Positions 51,974 to 60,290 of a stretch of 64,000 nt of DNA are shown piece after piece. Under the pieces are notes generated by a model that had not been told where the DNA came from, made no database searches, and worked only from the letters and a program-made list of their open reading frames with translations. Each line of letters starts with the position of its first letter. The stretch's first letter is position 1. The stretch covers positions 1 through 64,000 of the forward strand of contig DF970668.1 of assembly GCA_001270045.2 (NCBI GenBank), read 5' to 3'. The stretch is from Bacteroidales bacterium 6E (lineage in GTDB: Bacteria > Bacteroidota > Bacteroidia > Bacteroidales > Prolixibacteraceae). The translations under genes and the position numbers were made by a program.

Positions 51974-54004
51974 CTATCTGCCTATTACCGGAAACTCACT
52001 GATGCGCAGGGTGGTACATCCGTATGGGATCAGGGTGATTTCTTCTTCCATGGGATTATCGCCCAGTTCAGGCTTGTACATGTTACTCCACGGCAGAGGA
52101 CCGGTCATTTCGTGGTACATTTCCCAGAAGGGCATACGAATACCTTTGGTGGTAATCTCGATGGGGGCGTTCTCCATGTTCCAGGGGAAGCCGGTGATTT
52201 CCTTTTTCACAACCTTAAACCCTTCGGCCGGGTTCTGTATTATCGCATGAGGGAGCCCGTAATTCCATGGTGTGGTGGGCCGGACCTCGAAATATTCGTC
52301 CCCGTATATCTCCGGATCTTTAGTATTGGTCACCTTGTCCCATTTCTCTCCGATTTTCAGTCCATACACCAATGGGCCGCGTTCAACAGATTTTGAATTT
52401 TCGTACCAAGTGGAAACGCTGACCTCCATAGGCAGGATCAGTTCCAACTGGTCGCCCGTTGACCATGGGCGGTTGAGCGCCACAATACGGTCCTTGTGAG
52501 CATAAGGGATGGTTTGGCCATTGATTTTTATTTCAGGATCCTTGCACCATTCAGGCAAGCGGAGATGGAAGGGAAACTCGACCACCTTTCCGGGTTCGGC
52601 AAAAGAGAATTCAAACAGGATATTCTCCTCAAACGGATAGTTGGTCTTTTCGCTGATGGTCACCTCCGTATCGTCGGCCACCCTGGCTGTCACCTTTCCG
52701 GGACCATACACCAATGCTGCCAGCCCGTTGTCGGGAGTGGCATAAAAAAGATTTTGGGTAAACTTCGGCCAACCCTGGTGCATGTTCGAGGTACAACAGG
52801 GATAACCGGTCAGCAATCCGAAAACCACATCAGTCCCATCGTGGTTCACGTCGAAGTTTCGGATAGACCGGGTCAGCATTACCTGGTTAGGTTGCTGGAA
52901 ATACTGGCGGGTCATGAAATCATCGGAGATTTGGGAAGGCAAGGCATTGTAAGCTATCTTTTCGAGATGGTCAGCATATTGCACATCACCCGAGATGGCC
53001 AGCATAGTCTCGAGAGAAAACATCATCTCAACAGCCGAGCACAACTCAGAACCCTGGGTGGGATTCTTGCCATGCAATGCCTCATCGCCACCGTACAGAC
53101 CCTGCGGCTGTCCATGAAACCTGTGGATATCCGCAAATGCGGTTTTGGTGGCCTCGATAAACTTTGGATCCGGATTCTGCTGATAGTACACCATGGGCTC
53201 CTTGATCCCCTGGGCCAGGTTGACACAATGCAGGCTTCCATGGTAAGGCAGGTGATTGCCCTCCAGGAAAGATCCGGTGAAATCGAACGACTGTTGGTGG
53301 ATCAGTTCAGCCAGCTCGAGCAGATACGACTCACCCGTAAGGTTATAAAGCCAATATACATTCATCAGGTTATCGCAAGCCCTGAACTCGCCCCAGAAAG
53401 TCCAATGACCCAGCGGAGTATTGGGTAATTCCTTCAGCTGGTACCTGAAATATTTGTCGAACAGTTCAACGACCCTTCCATCGCCCGTAGCGGAATGATA
53501 CTGGCGAAGGATTTTCAGCATGACCATTTTGGGCCACCAGTCGCGACTGTTGTTTCTTTGCAATCCCGTTTCGCCCGGGTAATCGGTTGACGGGCCAAAA
53601 TAGCCGTTGGGCTGCTGGCTGTTGAGCGCCCACTCAATCCAGGGCCTGGTCTTTTCAATCAATTCCTTGTCGTCCAGGATATAGGCCAATGGCAACAAAC
53701 CGTCGATCCAGTAAGGCCCACGTTCCCACTGGTCGCCATCGCCCCCGAGCCAACCATTCCGGGGCCCCATTACCTTCGGATACAGCGCATCGAGTTGTCC
53801 GGTGGAACCTTCCTTCTGTCTGACCAGCATCTCCTTGAGCCAACCTTCAGGACTAATTGAACCCAACGGAAGTTCAAGGTAAAGATTGGCCCTCAGTGGA
53901 GCCCGGTTTTGGAGATATAACGATTCGGAGGAAATTTGCCGCTCCTGCGATGTGCAGGAAATCAGCATGATAAGCAAGGATACAATCGGAATGAACTGTT
54001 TCAT
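51974..54004 (-). CDS. GH127-like glycosidase lipoprotein (beta-L-arabinofuranosidase superfamily)
   Basis: 676 aa; lipoprotein signal LLIMLISC with Cys17. An (alpha/alpha)6 barrel with GWLGGDGDQWERGPYWIDGLLPLAY, LNSQQPNGYFGPSTDYPG, GSELCSAVEMMFSLE (Glu and Cys of the zinc site) and GYPCCTSNMHQGWPKF (paired Cys; nucleophile and ligand in characterised GH127). All four Zn residues of HypBA1-type enzymes appear present. C-terminal beta-sandwich domains follow (FHLRLPEWC, LNRPWSTGDQLELILPM). The likely reaction is retaining release of beta-L-arabinofuranose or a related sugar. First gene of the operon with two exported oxidoreductases. Diverges from the gene at 54190. Confidence 0.88.
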   Translation of the reverse strand: MKQFIPIVSLLIMLISCTSQERQISSESLYLQNRAPLRANLYLELPLGSISPEGWLKEMLVRQKEGSTGQLDALYPKVMGPRNGWLGGDGDQWERGPYWIDGLLPLAYILDDKELIEKTRPWIEWALNSQQPNGYFGPSTDYPGETGLQRNNSRDWWPKMVMLKILRQYHSATGDGRVVELFDKYFRYQLKELPNTPLGHWTFWGEFRACDNLMNVYWLYNLTGESYLLELAELIHQQSFDFTGSFLEGNHLPYHGSLHCVNLAQGIKEPMVYYQQNPDPKFIEATKTAFADIHRFHGQPQGLYGGDEALHGKNPTQGSELCSAVEMMFSLETMLAISGDVQYADHLEKIAYNALPSQISDDFMTRQYFQQPNQVMLTRSIRNFDVNHDGTDVVFGLLTGYPCCTSNMHQGWPKFTQNLFYATPDNGLAALVYGPGKVTARVADDTEVTISEKTNYPFEENILFEFSFAEPGKVVEFPFHLRLPEWCKDPEIKINGQTIPYAHKDRIVALNRPWSTGDQLELILPMEVSVSTWYENSKSVERGPLVYGLKIGEKWDKVTNTKDPEIYGDEYFEVRPTTPWNYGLPHAIIQNPAEGFKVVKKEITGFPWNMENAPIEITTKGIRMPFWEMYHEMTGPLPWSNMYKPELGDNPMEEEITLIPYGCTTLRISEFPVIGR

Positions 54005-54189
54005 CGGGTTCAGTTTATAAATCGAATCTTAAAAGTATGGAATCCATTGCCAATCCGCAAATCTTATGTACGCTTCACGATAAAAAAGAGGAAATTCAGG
54101 TCATGTCATTGAAAACAACGGCAATCAACCGATAATCCAATGAAATTTCTTCATCATTCACTAACTTTATCCGGTCGTACCCAAATGAA

Positions 54190-55068
54190 ATGAAGACCAG
54201 GTGGCTAATAATAATATTCATTTTTCTGGTCCAACATGGATTCAGCCAGAAAAACACTACCCAGTTTACCGGGGTGAATGGACGGATTACGCAAGAGAAT
54301 GAGGCCATCCGGAAAAAGGAAATTTCAGTCCGGTCAGACCGGAAAATTAATGCACTGACCTATGCACTGACAGAAGGCAAATGGCAAAAACAGTACCGGG
54401 AAAAGATCCGGAAAGAGAGGGATGAAACCTATATATATAATGTAAAAGGCCCTGGCATTTCGGAAACATTTACGAGGATTTTTGACCATGAAACAGATGA
54501 GGGTGTCCATTTCAGGGATTACTCGAATGGCAGAAAAACAAAGGATGGATATGCCCTGTCGAAGTTTCCGCTGGTTCTGCATGGCGAGGTAACCGAATAC
54601 TATCCCAGCGGACAGGTGAAATCACAATCTATTTACAGGAACAACGAGTTGGTTTCGAACCAAAACTGGCTGCCGTCAGGAGAAAAATACATAGACAACA
54701 TTTTCTACTCAGCCGACCAGGAGCCCCTTTACAGTCTGGGCATGGGGCATATGCACAGCCACTTCAGGCAGGCATTTCTGCAGTCGGGGCTCGATATTTC
54801 CCACCTGACCGGACAGATCATCGTCGGTTTTGTGGTGATGGAAAGCGGGGAGATTGCAGACCCGCGGATCGTCAGCGGGATGACGTCGGCACTGAATGCC
54901 ATTGCGCTTAAAGCGGCCGGCACCCTGACCGGCAAATGGCAGCCTGCGATTCTGGACGGAAAGGAAGTCAGGTACTTCCAGACTTTCCCCATCCAGTTCA
55001 TGCACCGCGAAAATATCTTCCAAAATGTTGAATTCGATGGATCCATGCTTCACTGGGACATCAACTGA
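54190..55068 (+). CDS. Exported TonB C-terminal domain protein with MORN-like repeats
   Basis: 292 aa. The N-terminus is a signal peptide (MKTRWLIIIFIFLVQHGFSQ), not a lasting anchor. The middle has MORN-like toxin-immunity/antitoxin type repeats (HGEVTEYYPSGQVKSQSIYRNNELVS). Residues ~210-275 match the TonB C-terminal fold (LTGQIIVGFVVMESGEIADPRIVSGM… LNAIALKAAGTLTGKWQPAILDGKEV). It lacks the Pro-rich spacer of true TonB. It may contact SusC plugs or peptidoglycan in the periplasm. It stands between the divergent GH127 operon and the GH31 gene on its own strand. Confidence 0.72.
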   Translation: MKTRWLIIIFIFLVQHGFSQKNTTQFTGVNGRITQENEAIRKKEISVRSDRKINALTYALTEGKWQKQYREKIRKERDETYIYNVKGPGISETFTRIFDHETDEGVHFRDYSNGRKTKDGYALSKFPLVLHGEVTEYYPSGQVKSQSIYRNNELVSNQNWLPSGEKYIDNIFYSADQEPLYSLGMGHMHSHFRQAFLQSGLDISHLTGQIIVGFVVMESGEIADPRIVSGMTSALNAIALKAAGTLTGKWQPAILDGKEVRYFQTFPIQFMHRENIFQNVEFDGSMLHWDIN

Positions 55069-55151
55069 TCAAACCTGCCTATCCAACGCATTCATATTCA
55101 ACATTTCATAAAAATGTAATAAATACAATTAGCCTGAACGGATTTGTTCCG

Positions 55152-55159
55152 TATATTTG
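55152..55159 (+). promoter_or_regulatory. Promoter -7 box and structured leader of the GH31 gene
   Basis: TATATTTG is an exact TAnnTTTG. The expected transcript would have a ~115-nt leader before the ATG at 55284, containing a hairpin ACCAGC…GCTGGT near 55199-55219. No known riboswitch motif is recognised. Confidence 0.5.
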
Positions 55160-55283
55160 CGAAGTGTCGTTTCGCAGGGAGAAACCACTCCGGGGAAACC
55201 AGCTGTTTGACTGCTGGTGATCTATACCGGACTGAACATCACAAATTGGAATCAATCATTCAAACCGACATAAAAAAACACCT

Positions 55284-58121
55284 ATGAGAAAAGCAATCAC
55301 TCTCCTTCTTATTGCCCTTTTTGGATTTTCGTGTTCTTATACAGGTTGGGTTTCCGATCCGTCGGGCGTCACCGTATTCCCGGTCGGGACCACCGATCAC
55401 CAGGTGAAAGCCATCCGGGTTGAGCCGATCAGCGACCATATCATCAAGGTGATGTCGAGCGCAGAAACCACCGTTGGAAAATCAGAGAGCCTGGTGGCAC
55501 TGCCCGTAAACCGGACTGCCAAATTCACGGCTGAGGAACAGGATGGGTTCGTTGTGGTTTCCACCGGTGTCACCACAGCCAGAATCTCCCTAAAATCAGG
55601 CGAGGTTGAATTCCTGGACGCCAACGGTAAAATCATCCTCCAGGAGAAAAGCGATGACATACATGCATTTGAGCCCATCGAAGTGGATGGTACCAAAGGC
55701 TATGCCTTGAGACAGGTATTCGAATCTCAGGGAGAGGAAGCCATTTATGGCTTAGGCCAACACCAGGCTGACGAAATCAATTACAAAGGCAAAAATGAAG
55801 AGCTGTTCCAGTACAACACCAAGGTATCAGTACCTTTTATCGTATCGACCAAAAACTACGGATTGCTTTGGGACAACTACTCACTGACCAGATATGGGGA
55901 TCCCCGGCCCTATGGGCAAATGGAACAGTTCGTGCAGTATGACATGGACGGCAACAAAGGTGGCCTCACCGCCAACTATGTCGATGATGCCAAAACCGGG
56001 CATGTATTCCTGAAACGTACTGAGTCGACAATCGACTACGAAAACCTGGAAACCATCAAGAATTTCCCTGCAGGCTTTGATTTCAACAATGCGGTCATCA
56101 CGTGGGAAGGCCAGATAGAACCGACCGAAAGCGGCATCTTCCGATTTCTGCTATACTATGCCGGTTACACCAAGATCTGGATCGACGGTGAGCTGATGGC
56201 CGACAAATGGCGTACCGCATGGAACCCATCGGTGGCCAAATTCAGCAAAGAAATGACTGCGGGAACGAAGTACCATGTAAAACTTGAGTGGATTCCTGAC
56301 GGCGGTGTTTCTTACATTGGACTGAAAGCGCTCAGTCCGGTCAGGGAATCAGACCAGAACAACATTTCCTTTTACTCGGAAATGGGAAAACAGATCGAAT
56401 ATTACTTCATCAACGGCCAATCCATCGACGACGTCATCAGCCATTACCGGAAGCTGACCGGAAAAGCCCAGGTCATGCCCAAATGGTCGATGGGATTCTG
56501 GCAGAGCCGTGAACGTTATAAAACGCAGGATGAGCTGCTAAGCACACTAAGGGAATTCCGCAAGAGAGGCATCCCGATCGACAATATTGTCCAGGACTGG
56601 TCATACTGGGAAACCGACCAATGGGGCAGCCATGAATTTGATGCGGCGCGTTTCCCTGATCCAGCAGGCATGGTAAAGGAAGTGCACGACCTCAATGCCC
56701 GTATCATGATTTCGGTGTGGCCCAAATATTACCTGGGAACCGACAATTACGAGGCATTTGATAAAAATGGCTGGATATACCGGCAAGCCATCAAGGACAG
56801 CATCCGCGACTGGATTTACCCGGGGTTCATTGGGTCATTCTATGACGCCTACCATCCGGATGCACGCAAACTATTCTGGGAACAGATCGACAGACATTTA
56901 TATACCAAGGGATTTGATGCCTGGTGGCTCGATGCCACCGAACCCGACATCCTTTCAAATGCCAGCATCGACTACCGGAAAGCATTGATGAATCCCACCT
57001 ATCTGGGACCATCAACCGAATATTTCAATGCCTATGCGTTGATGAATGCCAAGGGAATTTATGAGGGGCAAAGGGAAAAGAATCCGGAAGACAGGGTATT
57101 TATACTTACCCGTTCGGGATTTGCCGGGATGCAGCGCTATGGCACCGTCACCTGGAGCGGTGATATCGGAACCGTTTGGGAAGACCTGAAATCGCAGATA
57201 CCTGCCGGAATCAATTTCTCAATGTCGGGCTTGCCCTATTGGACCATGGACATCGGAGGTTTCTGCGTACAGAAGAAATTTGAACGTGCCACTGAAGGAT
57301 CCGAGGAAATGGAAGAATGGCGTGAGCTCAACACACGCTGGTATCAGTTTGGGTCATTCTCACCGCTGTTCCGTTCGCATGGCCAGTATCCGTACAGGGA
57401 AATTTACAACATTGCCCCCGACAACCATCCGGCCTACCAGTCGATGCTCTGGTACAACAAATTAAGGTACAGACTGATGCCTTATATATATAGCCTCGCG
57501 GGAATGGTCTACCACAACGACTACACCATCATGCGTGGTTTGGCCATGGACTTTGCCAACGACCAGAATGTATGGAACATTGGCGACCAGTACATGTTCG
57601 GCCCCTCATTCCTGGTATGCCCAGTTTACCAGTACAAGGAACGCCATAGGGAAGTATATTTCCCGGCAGGCGCGGGCTGGTATGACCTATACTCAGGTAA
57701 TTATACAGAAGGCGGCCAAACCACCCAGGTTGAGGCACCCTATGAAAGGATGCCTGTATACGTGAAGGCAGGCTCCATCATACCGGTGGGACAGGAAATC
57801 CAGCATACGGCCGAAAAACAGGATGGACCGGTCGACATCTATATATATACGGGTAAAGATGGCAGCTTTGCGCTGTATGAAGATGAAGGTACCAATTATG
57901 GCTATGAAAAAGGAGAGTTCAGCACCACACGTTTCAGCTGGTCAGAAGAAACGAAAACACTGACCATCCATGCCAGGGAAGGATCTTTCCCCGGTATGCC
58001 ATCAGAACGCAGTTTCCGGATCCAGGTTGTCAGTCCAGAAAAACCTGCAGCCATTCTCACCTCGGGTGAACCCGTCAGGGAAGTCAGGTATACCGGAGAA
58101 GAGATCATTGTAACCATTTGA
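55284..58121 (+). CDS. GH31 family alpha-glycosidase with PA14 insertion (alpha-xylosidase-like)
   Basis: 945 aa; signal peptide with Cys17 (FGFSC), probably a lipoprotein. The N-terminal beta-sandwich (~30-250) is interrupted by a PA14-like carbohydrate-binding domain (~258-350, TWEGQIEPTESGIFRFLLYYAGYTKIWIDG). The TIM barrel carries nucleophile Asp550 in WWLDATEPD and acid/base Asp627 in TWSGDIGT, then GLPYWTMDIGGF and FRSHGQ. GH31 with a PA14 insertion is the layout of Bacteroides xyloglucan alpha-xylosidases, so release of xylose from xyloglucan oligomers is the best guess; alpha-glucosidase is possible. Ends at a strong terminator. It lies just before the ECF/FecR/SusCD locus and may be part of it. 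Confidence 0.9.
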   Translation: MRKAITLLLIALFGFSCSYTGWVSDPSGVTVFPVGTTDHQVKAIRVEPISDHIIKVMSSAETTVGKSESLVALPVNRTAKFTAEEQDGFVVVSTGVTTARISLKSGEVEFLDANGKIILQEKSDDIHAFEPIEVDGTKGYALRQVFESQGEEAIYGLGQHQADEINYKGKNEELFQYNTKVSVPFIVSTKNYGLLWDNYSLTRYGDPRPYGQMEQFVQYDMDGNKGGLTANYVDDAKTGHVFLKRTESTIDYENLETIKNFPAGFDFNNAVITWEGQIEPTESGIFRFLLYYAGYTKIWIDGELMADKWRTAWNPSVAKFSKEMTAGTKYHVKLEWIPDGGVSYIGLKALSPVRESDQNNISFYSEMGKQIEYYFINGQSIDDVISHYRKLTGKAQVMPKWSMGFWQSRERYKTQDELLSTLREFRKRGIPIDNIVQDWSYWETDQWGSHEFDAARFPDPAGMVKEVHDLNARIMISVWPKYYLGTDNYEAFDKNGWIYRQAIKDSIRDWIYPGFIGSFYDAYHPDARKLFWEQIDRHLYTKGFDAWWLDATEPDILSNASIDYRKALMNPTYLGPSTEYFNAYALMNAKGIYEGQREKNPEDRVFILTRSGFAGMQRYGTVTWSGDIGTVWEDLKSQIPAGINFSMSGLPYWTMDIGGFCVQKKFERATEGSEEMEEWRELNTRWYQFGSFSPLFRSHGQYPYREIYNIAPDNHPAYQSMLWYNKLRYRLMPYIYSLAGMVYHNDYTIMRGLAMDFANDQNVWNIGDQYMFGPSFLVCPVYQYKERHREVYFPAGAGWYDLYSGNYTEGGQTTQVEAPYERMPVYVKAGSIIPVGQEIQHTAEKQDGPVDIYIYTGKDGSFALYEDEGTNYGYEKGEFSTTRFSWSEETKTLTIHAREGSFPGMPSERSFRIQVVSPEKPAAILTSGEPVREVRYTGEEIIVTI

Positions 58122-58152
58122 CCATCTCGGTAATTTGAATAACATCTGCTTA

Positions 58153-58190
58153 AGCCATCCCGGAGGAAACCCCGGGGTGGCTTTTCTTTT
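58153..58190 (+). terminator. Terminator of the GH31 gene
   Basis: AGCCATCCCGG (58153-58163) pairs with CCGGGGTGGCT (58172-58182, one G·U), followed by TTTCTTTT. It lies 32 bp after the stop. Confidence 0.9.
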
Positions 58191-58293
58191 TCACCTAAAC
58201 ATACAGAATAACATATATTCAACTAATAAACAAACCTTTACCAAACACATGAAACCTTGTGCAATCCTGAAAATTCGGACAGAAAAAAAGAGT

Positions 58294-58327
58294 TTTGAGG
58301 AATCATATATTCAAATATGTATCTTTG
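58294..58327 (+). promoter_or_regulatory. Promoter of the ECF sigma factor gene
   Basis: TTTG (58294-58297), 22-bp spacer, then TATCTTTG (58320-58327), an exact TAnnTTTG. Its position inside any longer reading frame supports the ATG at 58355 as the start codon. Confidence 0.6.
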
Positions 58328-58354
58328 GCCTCGAATACTTACCGAAAGGCAGGC

Positions 58355-58930
58355 ATGAAGTTAGACGAAAAACTGCTGATAACCGGATTACAACAACAAA
58401 ACAAGGTCATCTTTGATCTTGTATTCACCTATTATTATTCAGGCCTTTGTGCATTTGCCAACCAAATGCTCAAGGACATGCAAGCATCGGAAGACCTGGT
58501 GCAGGATTTTTTTGTCAAATTGTGGTTCCAGGGCAGCCACCTCCAGATCAATTGCTCATTGAAGTCCTATTTCTTCTCGAGCGTAAAAAACAGGGCACTG
58601 GATTTTCTGAAGCATGAAAAAGTCAAAACCCAATACGCCATCCTGAATGATGGTTGTAACGACAGCGTTACGCCGGATGAAATCTGGGAATTCACACAGG
58701 GAGAACTCGAAGAGTTGATTGAAAAGGCTTTGACACAAGTGCCACCAAGGGCACGTGAAATATTTGAGTTGAGCCGGTTTAAAGGGGTTGCCAACGAAGA
58801 AATCGCCCGTCAGCTCAATATTTCAAAGCGAACGGTGGAGGTCCAGATATCCAAGGCACTTCAGGTTTTAAGAACGGAACTCAAAGACTATTTGCCCATC
58901 TTCTTGATTCTTTTGCATTGCAAACATTGA
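58355..58930 (+). CDS. ECF RNA polymerase sigma factor (Sus-type locus)
   Basis: 191 aa from the ATG at 58355, preceded by AAAGGCAGG. Region 2 reads FANQMLKDMQASEDLVQDFFVKLWFQG and YFFSSVKNRALDFLKH; region 4 reads VPPRAREIFELSRFKGVANEEIARQLNISKRTVEVQISKALQVLR. The layout is the Bacteroidales/FecI-like ECF group that works with FecR. It directs RNA polymerase to its own SusC/SusD locus when the outer-membrane receptor signals ligand. The FecR-type anti-sigma gene follows 136 bp downstream, then SusC with an STN signalling domain. Confidence 0.92.
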   Translation: MKLDEKLLITGLQQQNKVIFDLVFTYYYSGLCAFANQMLKDMQASEDLVQDFFVKLWFQGSHLQINCSLKSYFFSSVKNRALDFLKHEKVKTQYAILNDGCNDSVTPDEIWEFTQGELEELIEKALTQVPPRAREIFELSRFKGVANEEIARQLNISKRTVEVQISKALQVLRTELKDYLPIFLILLHCKH

Positions 58931-59066
58931 TGGCAATTCCACAAAACATGTTTTACAACATACACTTTTGCCTCCGAAAGTACCATTTCGGGATAAGTGT
59001 TTGGCGAAGCTGAGTCGTCTTATACATACAGAACAGCAATTTTATTCATAGGTTTAGTTTAAATTA

Positions 59067-60113
59067 ATGCAATCAGATCAACAGCAAATCCTGGAATTAT
59101 TGCCTGCATATTTTGAAGGTAGTTTATCGGAACCGGAGAAGGGTTCTGTTGAATCCTGGAGAAACCTTTCGCAGGAGAACGAGGCAATATTTAACGAAAT
59201 GGAGAAGGTCTGGAGATCTTTGCAGCTTCTCAGTGAAATGAAGCGGTACAATCCGCAGAAAGCCTTACAGCAGGTAAATCAAAAACTCAACCAAAAAAAC
59301 GACCAGCGGTGGTGGTTTATCTGGCAGCGAGTTGCAGCTATTTTATTTGTCCCATTATTGATTGCCGCTGTTTGGCTTTCACTGAGAAAAACCGAACCAC
59401 AAAATCTGGTTGCTATTGCGCCGGTCTGGCACACCTACAGTACCCCCCCGGGAGTGAAGGCCAGGTTCTACCTGCCCGACAGCACATTGGTGTGGCTTAA
59501 CTCATCCTCTACCATATCCTACCCTTCGCAATTTGATGCAGATACCAGAAATGTCACGGTTACCGGCGAAATCTTTTTTGACGTAAAAAGCCGACAAAAC
59601 CAACCCTTTATAGTTGGAATGGACAACATCCATGTCAGGGTGCTTGGGACCCGATTCAACGTCATCAACTACGAAAGGGAAGACCGCACTGAAGTCATAT
59701 TGCAGTCCGGGAAGGTCGAACTATGTTCAGGAACAACCCAAAACCTGACTTCTTTGTCGGAGTTAAGGCCTAATGAACTGGCTACTTACAGCAAAGTCAC
59801 GAAATCGGTACACATCAAACAGGTGAATGCCGACAAATATACGGCATGGACAAGGGGAAGACTGATTTTCCAGGATGACCCCATGGATGAAGTGGTCAGG
59901 AAATTAAACAGGTGGTTCAATGTTGAAATCGAGGTTGTCGATCCCGAAATCCTGGAATATGTTTATACAGCGACTTTCCAGGACGAAACCATCGACCAGA
60001 TACTTGAACTCCTGTCGATCTCGGCCCCCATCCGTTACCAGATCATTCCGAGATCAAAACAACAGGATGACATTTTCACCGCCAAAAGGATTATTTTAAG
60101 AAAACGAAGATAG
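59067..60113 (+). CDS. FecR family anti-sigma factor
   Basis: 348 aa. The N-terminal cytoplasmic part (1-80, LLPAYFEGSLSEPEKGSVESW) binds the sigma factor, one membrane helix lies near 89-106 (RVAAILFVPLLIAAVWLSL), and the periplasmic FecR domain (~125-225) has STPPGVKARFYLPDSTLVWLNSSS, FFDVKSRQNQPFIV and VRVLGTRFNVINYE. The C-terminal DUF4974-type domain (ARGRLIFQDDP-like stretch, VVRKLNRWFNVEIEV… TIDQILELLS) contacts the STN domain of SusC. It holds the ECF factor inactive until the receptor signals. It lies between the sigma and SusC genes on the same strand. Confidence 0.93.
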   Translation: MQSDQQQILELLPAYFEGSLSEPEKGSVESWRNLSQENEAIFNEMEKVWRSLQLLSEMKRYNPQKALQQVNQKLNQKNDQRWWFIWQRVAAILFVPLLIAAVWLSLRKTEPQNLVAIAPVWHTYSTPPGVKARFYLPDSTLVWLNSSSTISYPSQFDADTRNVTVTGEIFFDVKSRQNQPFIVGMDNIHVRVLGTRFNVINYEREDRTEVILQSGKVELCSGTTQNLTSLSELRPNELATYSKVTKSVHIKQVNADKYTAWTRGRLIFQDDPMDEVVRKLNRWFNVEIEVVDPEILEYVYTATFQDETIDQILELLSISAPIRYQIIPRSKQQDDIFTAKRIILRKRR

Positions 60114-60198
60114 ATTTTCAATGAGGAATCGATAAAATTTAACCAAACGAAATCGCCTATGAGAAAACCGTAATCCATGACTTTTTCCAAAAAGAAAA

Positions 60199-60255
60199 GG
60201 AGATGGTGACACATCTCCCCTTCAAGAAAATTGGTTCTTTTTTCCAGAAAGAACC
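60199..60255 (+). promoter_or_regulatory. Two hairpins in the leader before SusC
   Basis: GGAGATG-GTGACA-CATCTCC (60199-60218) and GGTTCTTT-TTTCCAG-AAAGAACC (60233-60255) are perfect stems in the 177-bp gap between FecR and SusC. They could limit read-through, protect the SusC mRNA end or hold a target for a small RNA. No T-run follows. Confidence 0.5.
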
Positions 60256-60290
60256 TGAGATTTTAGTAATTTTTAAAACCAATCAAATGT

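Noticed and set aside
60159-60290. Short reading frames in the leader between FecR and SusC
   Set aside because: They are under 30 codons without a ribosome site and overlap the hairpins; a leader peptide cannot be argued.
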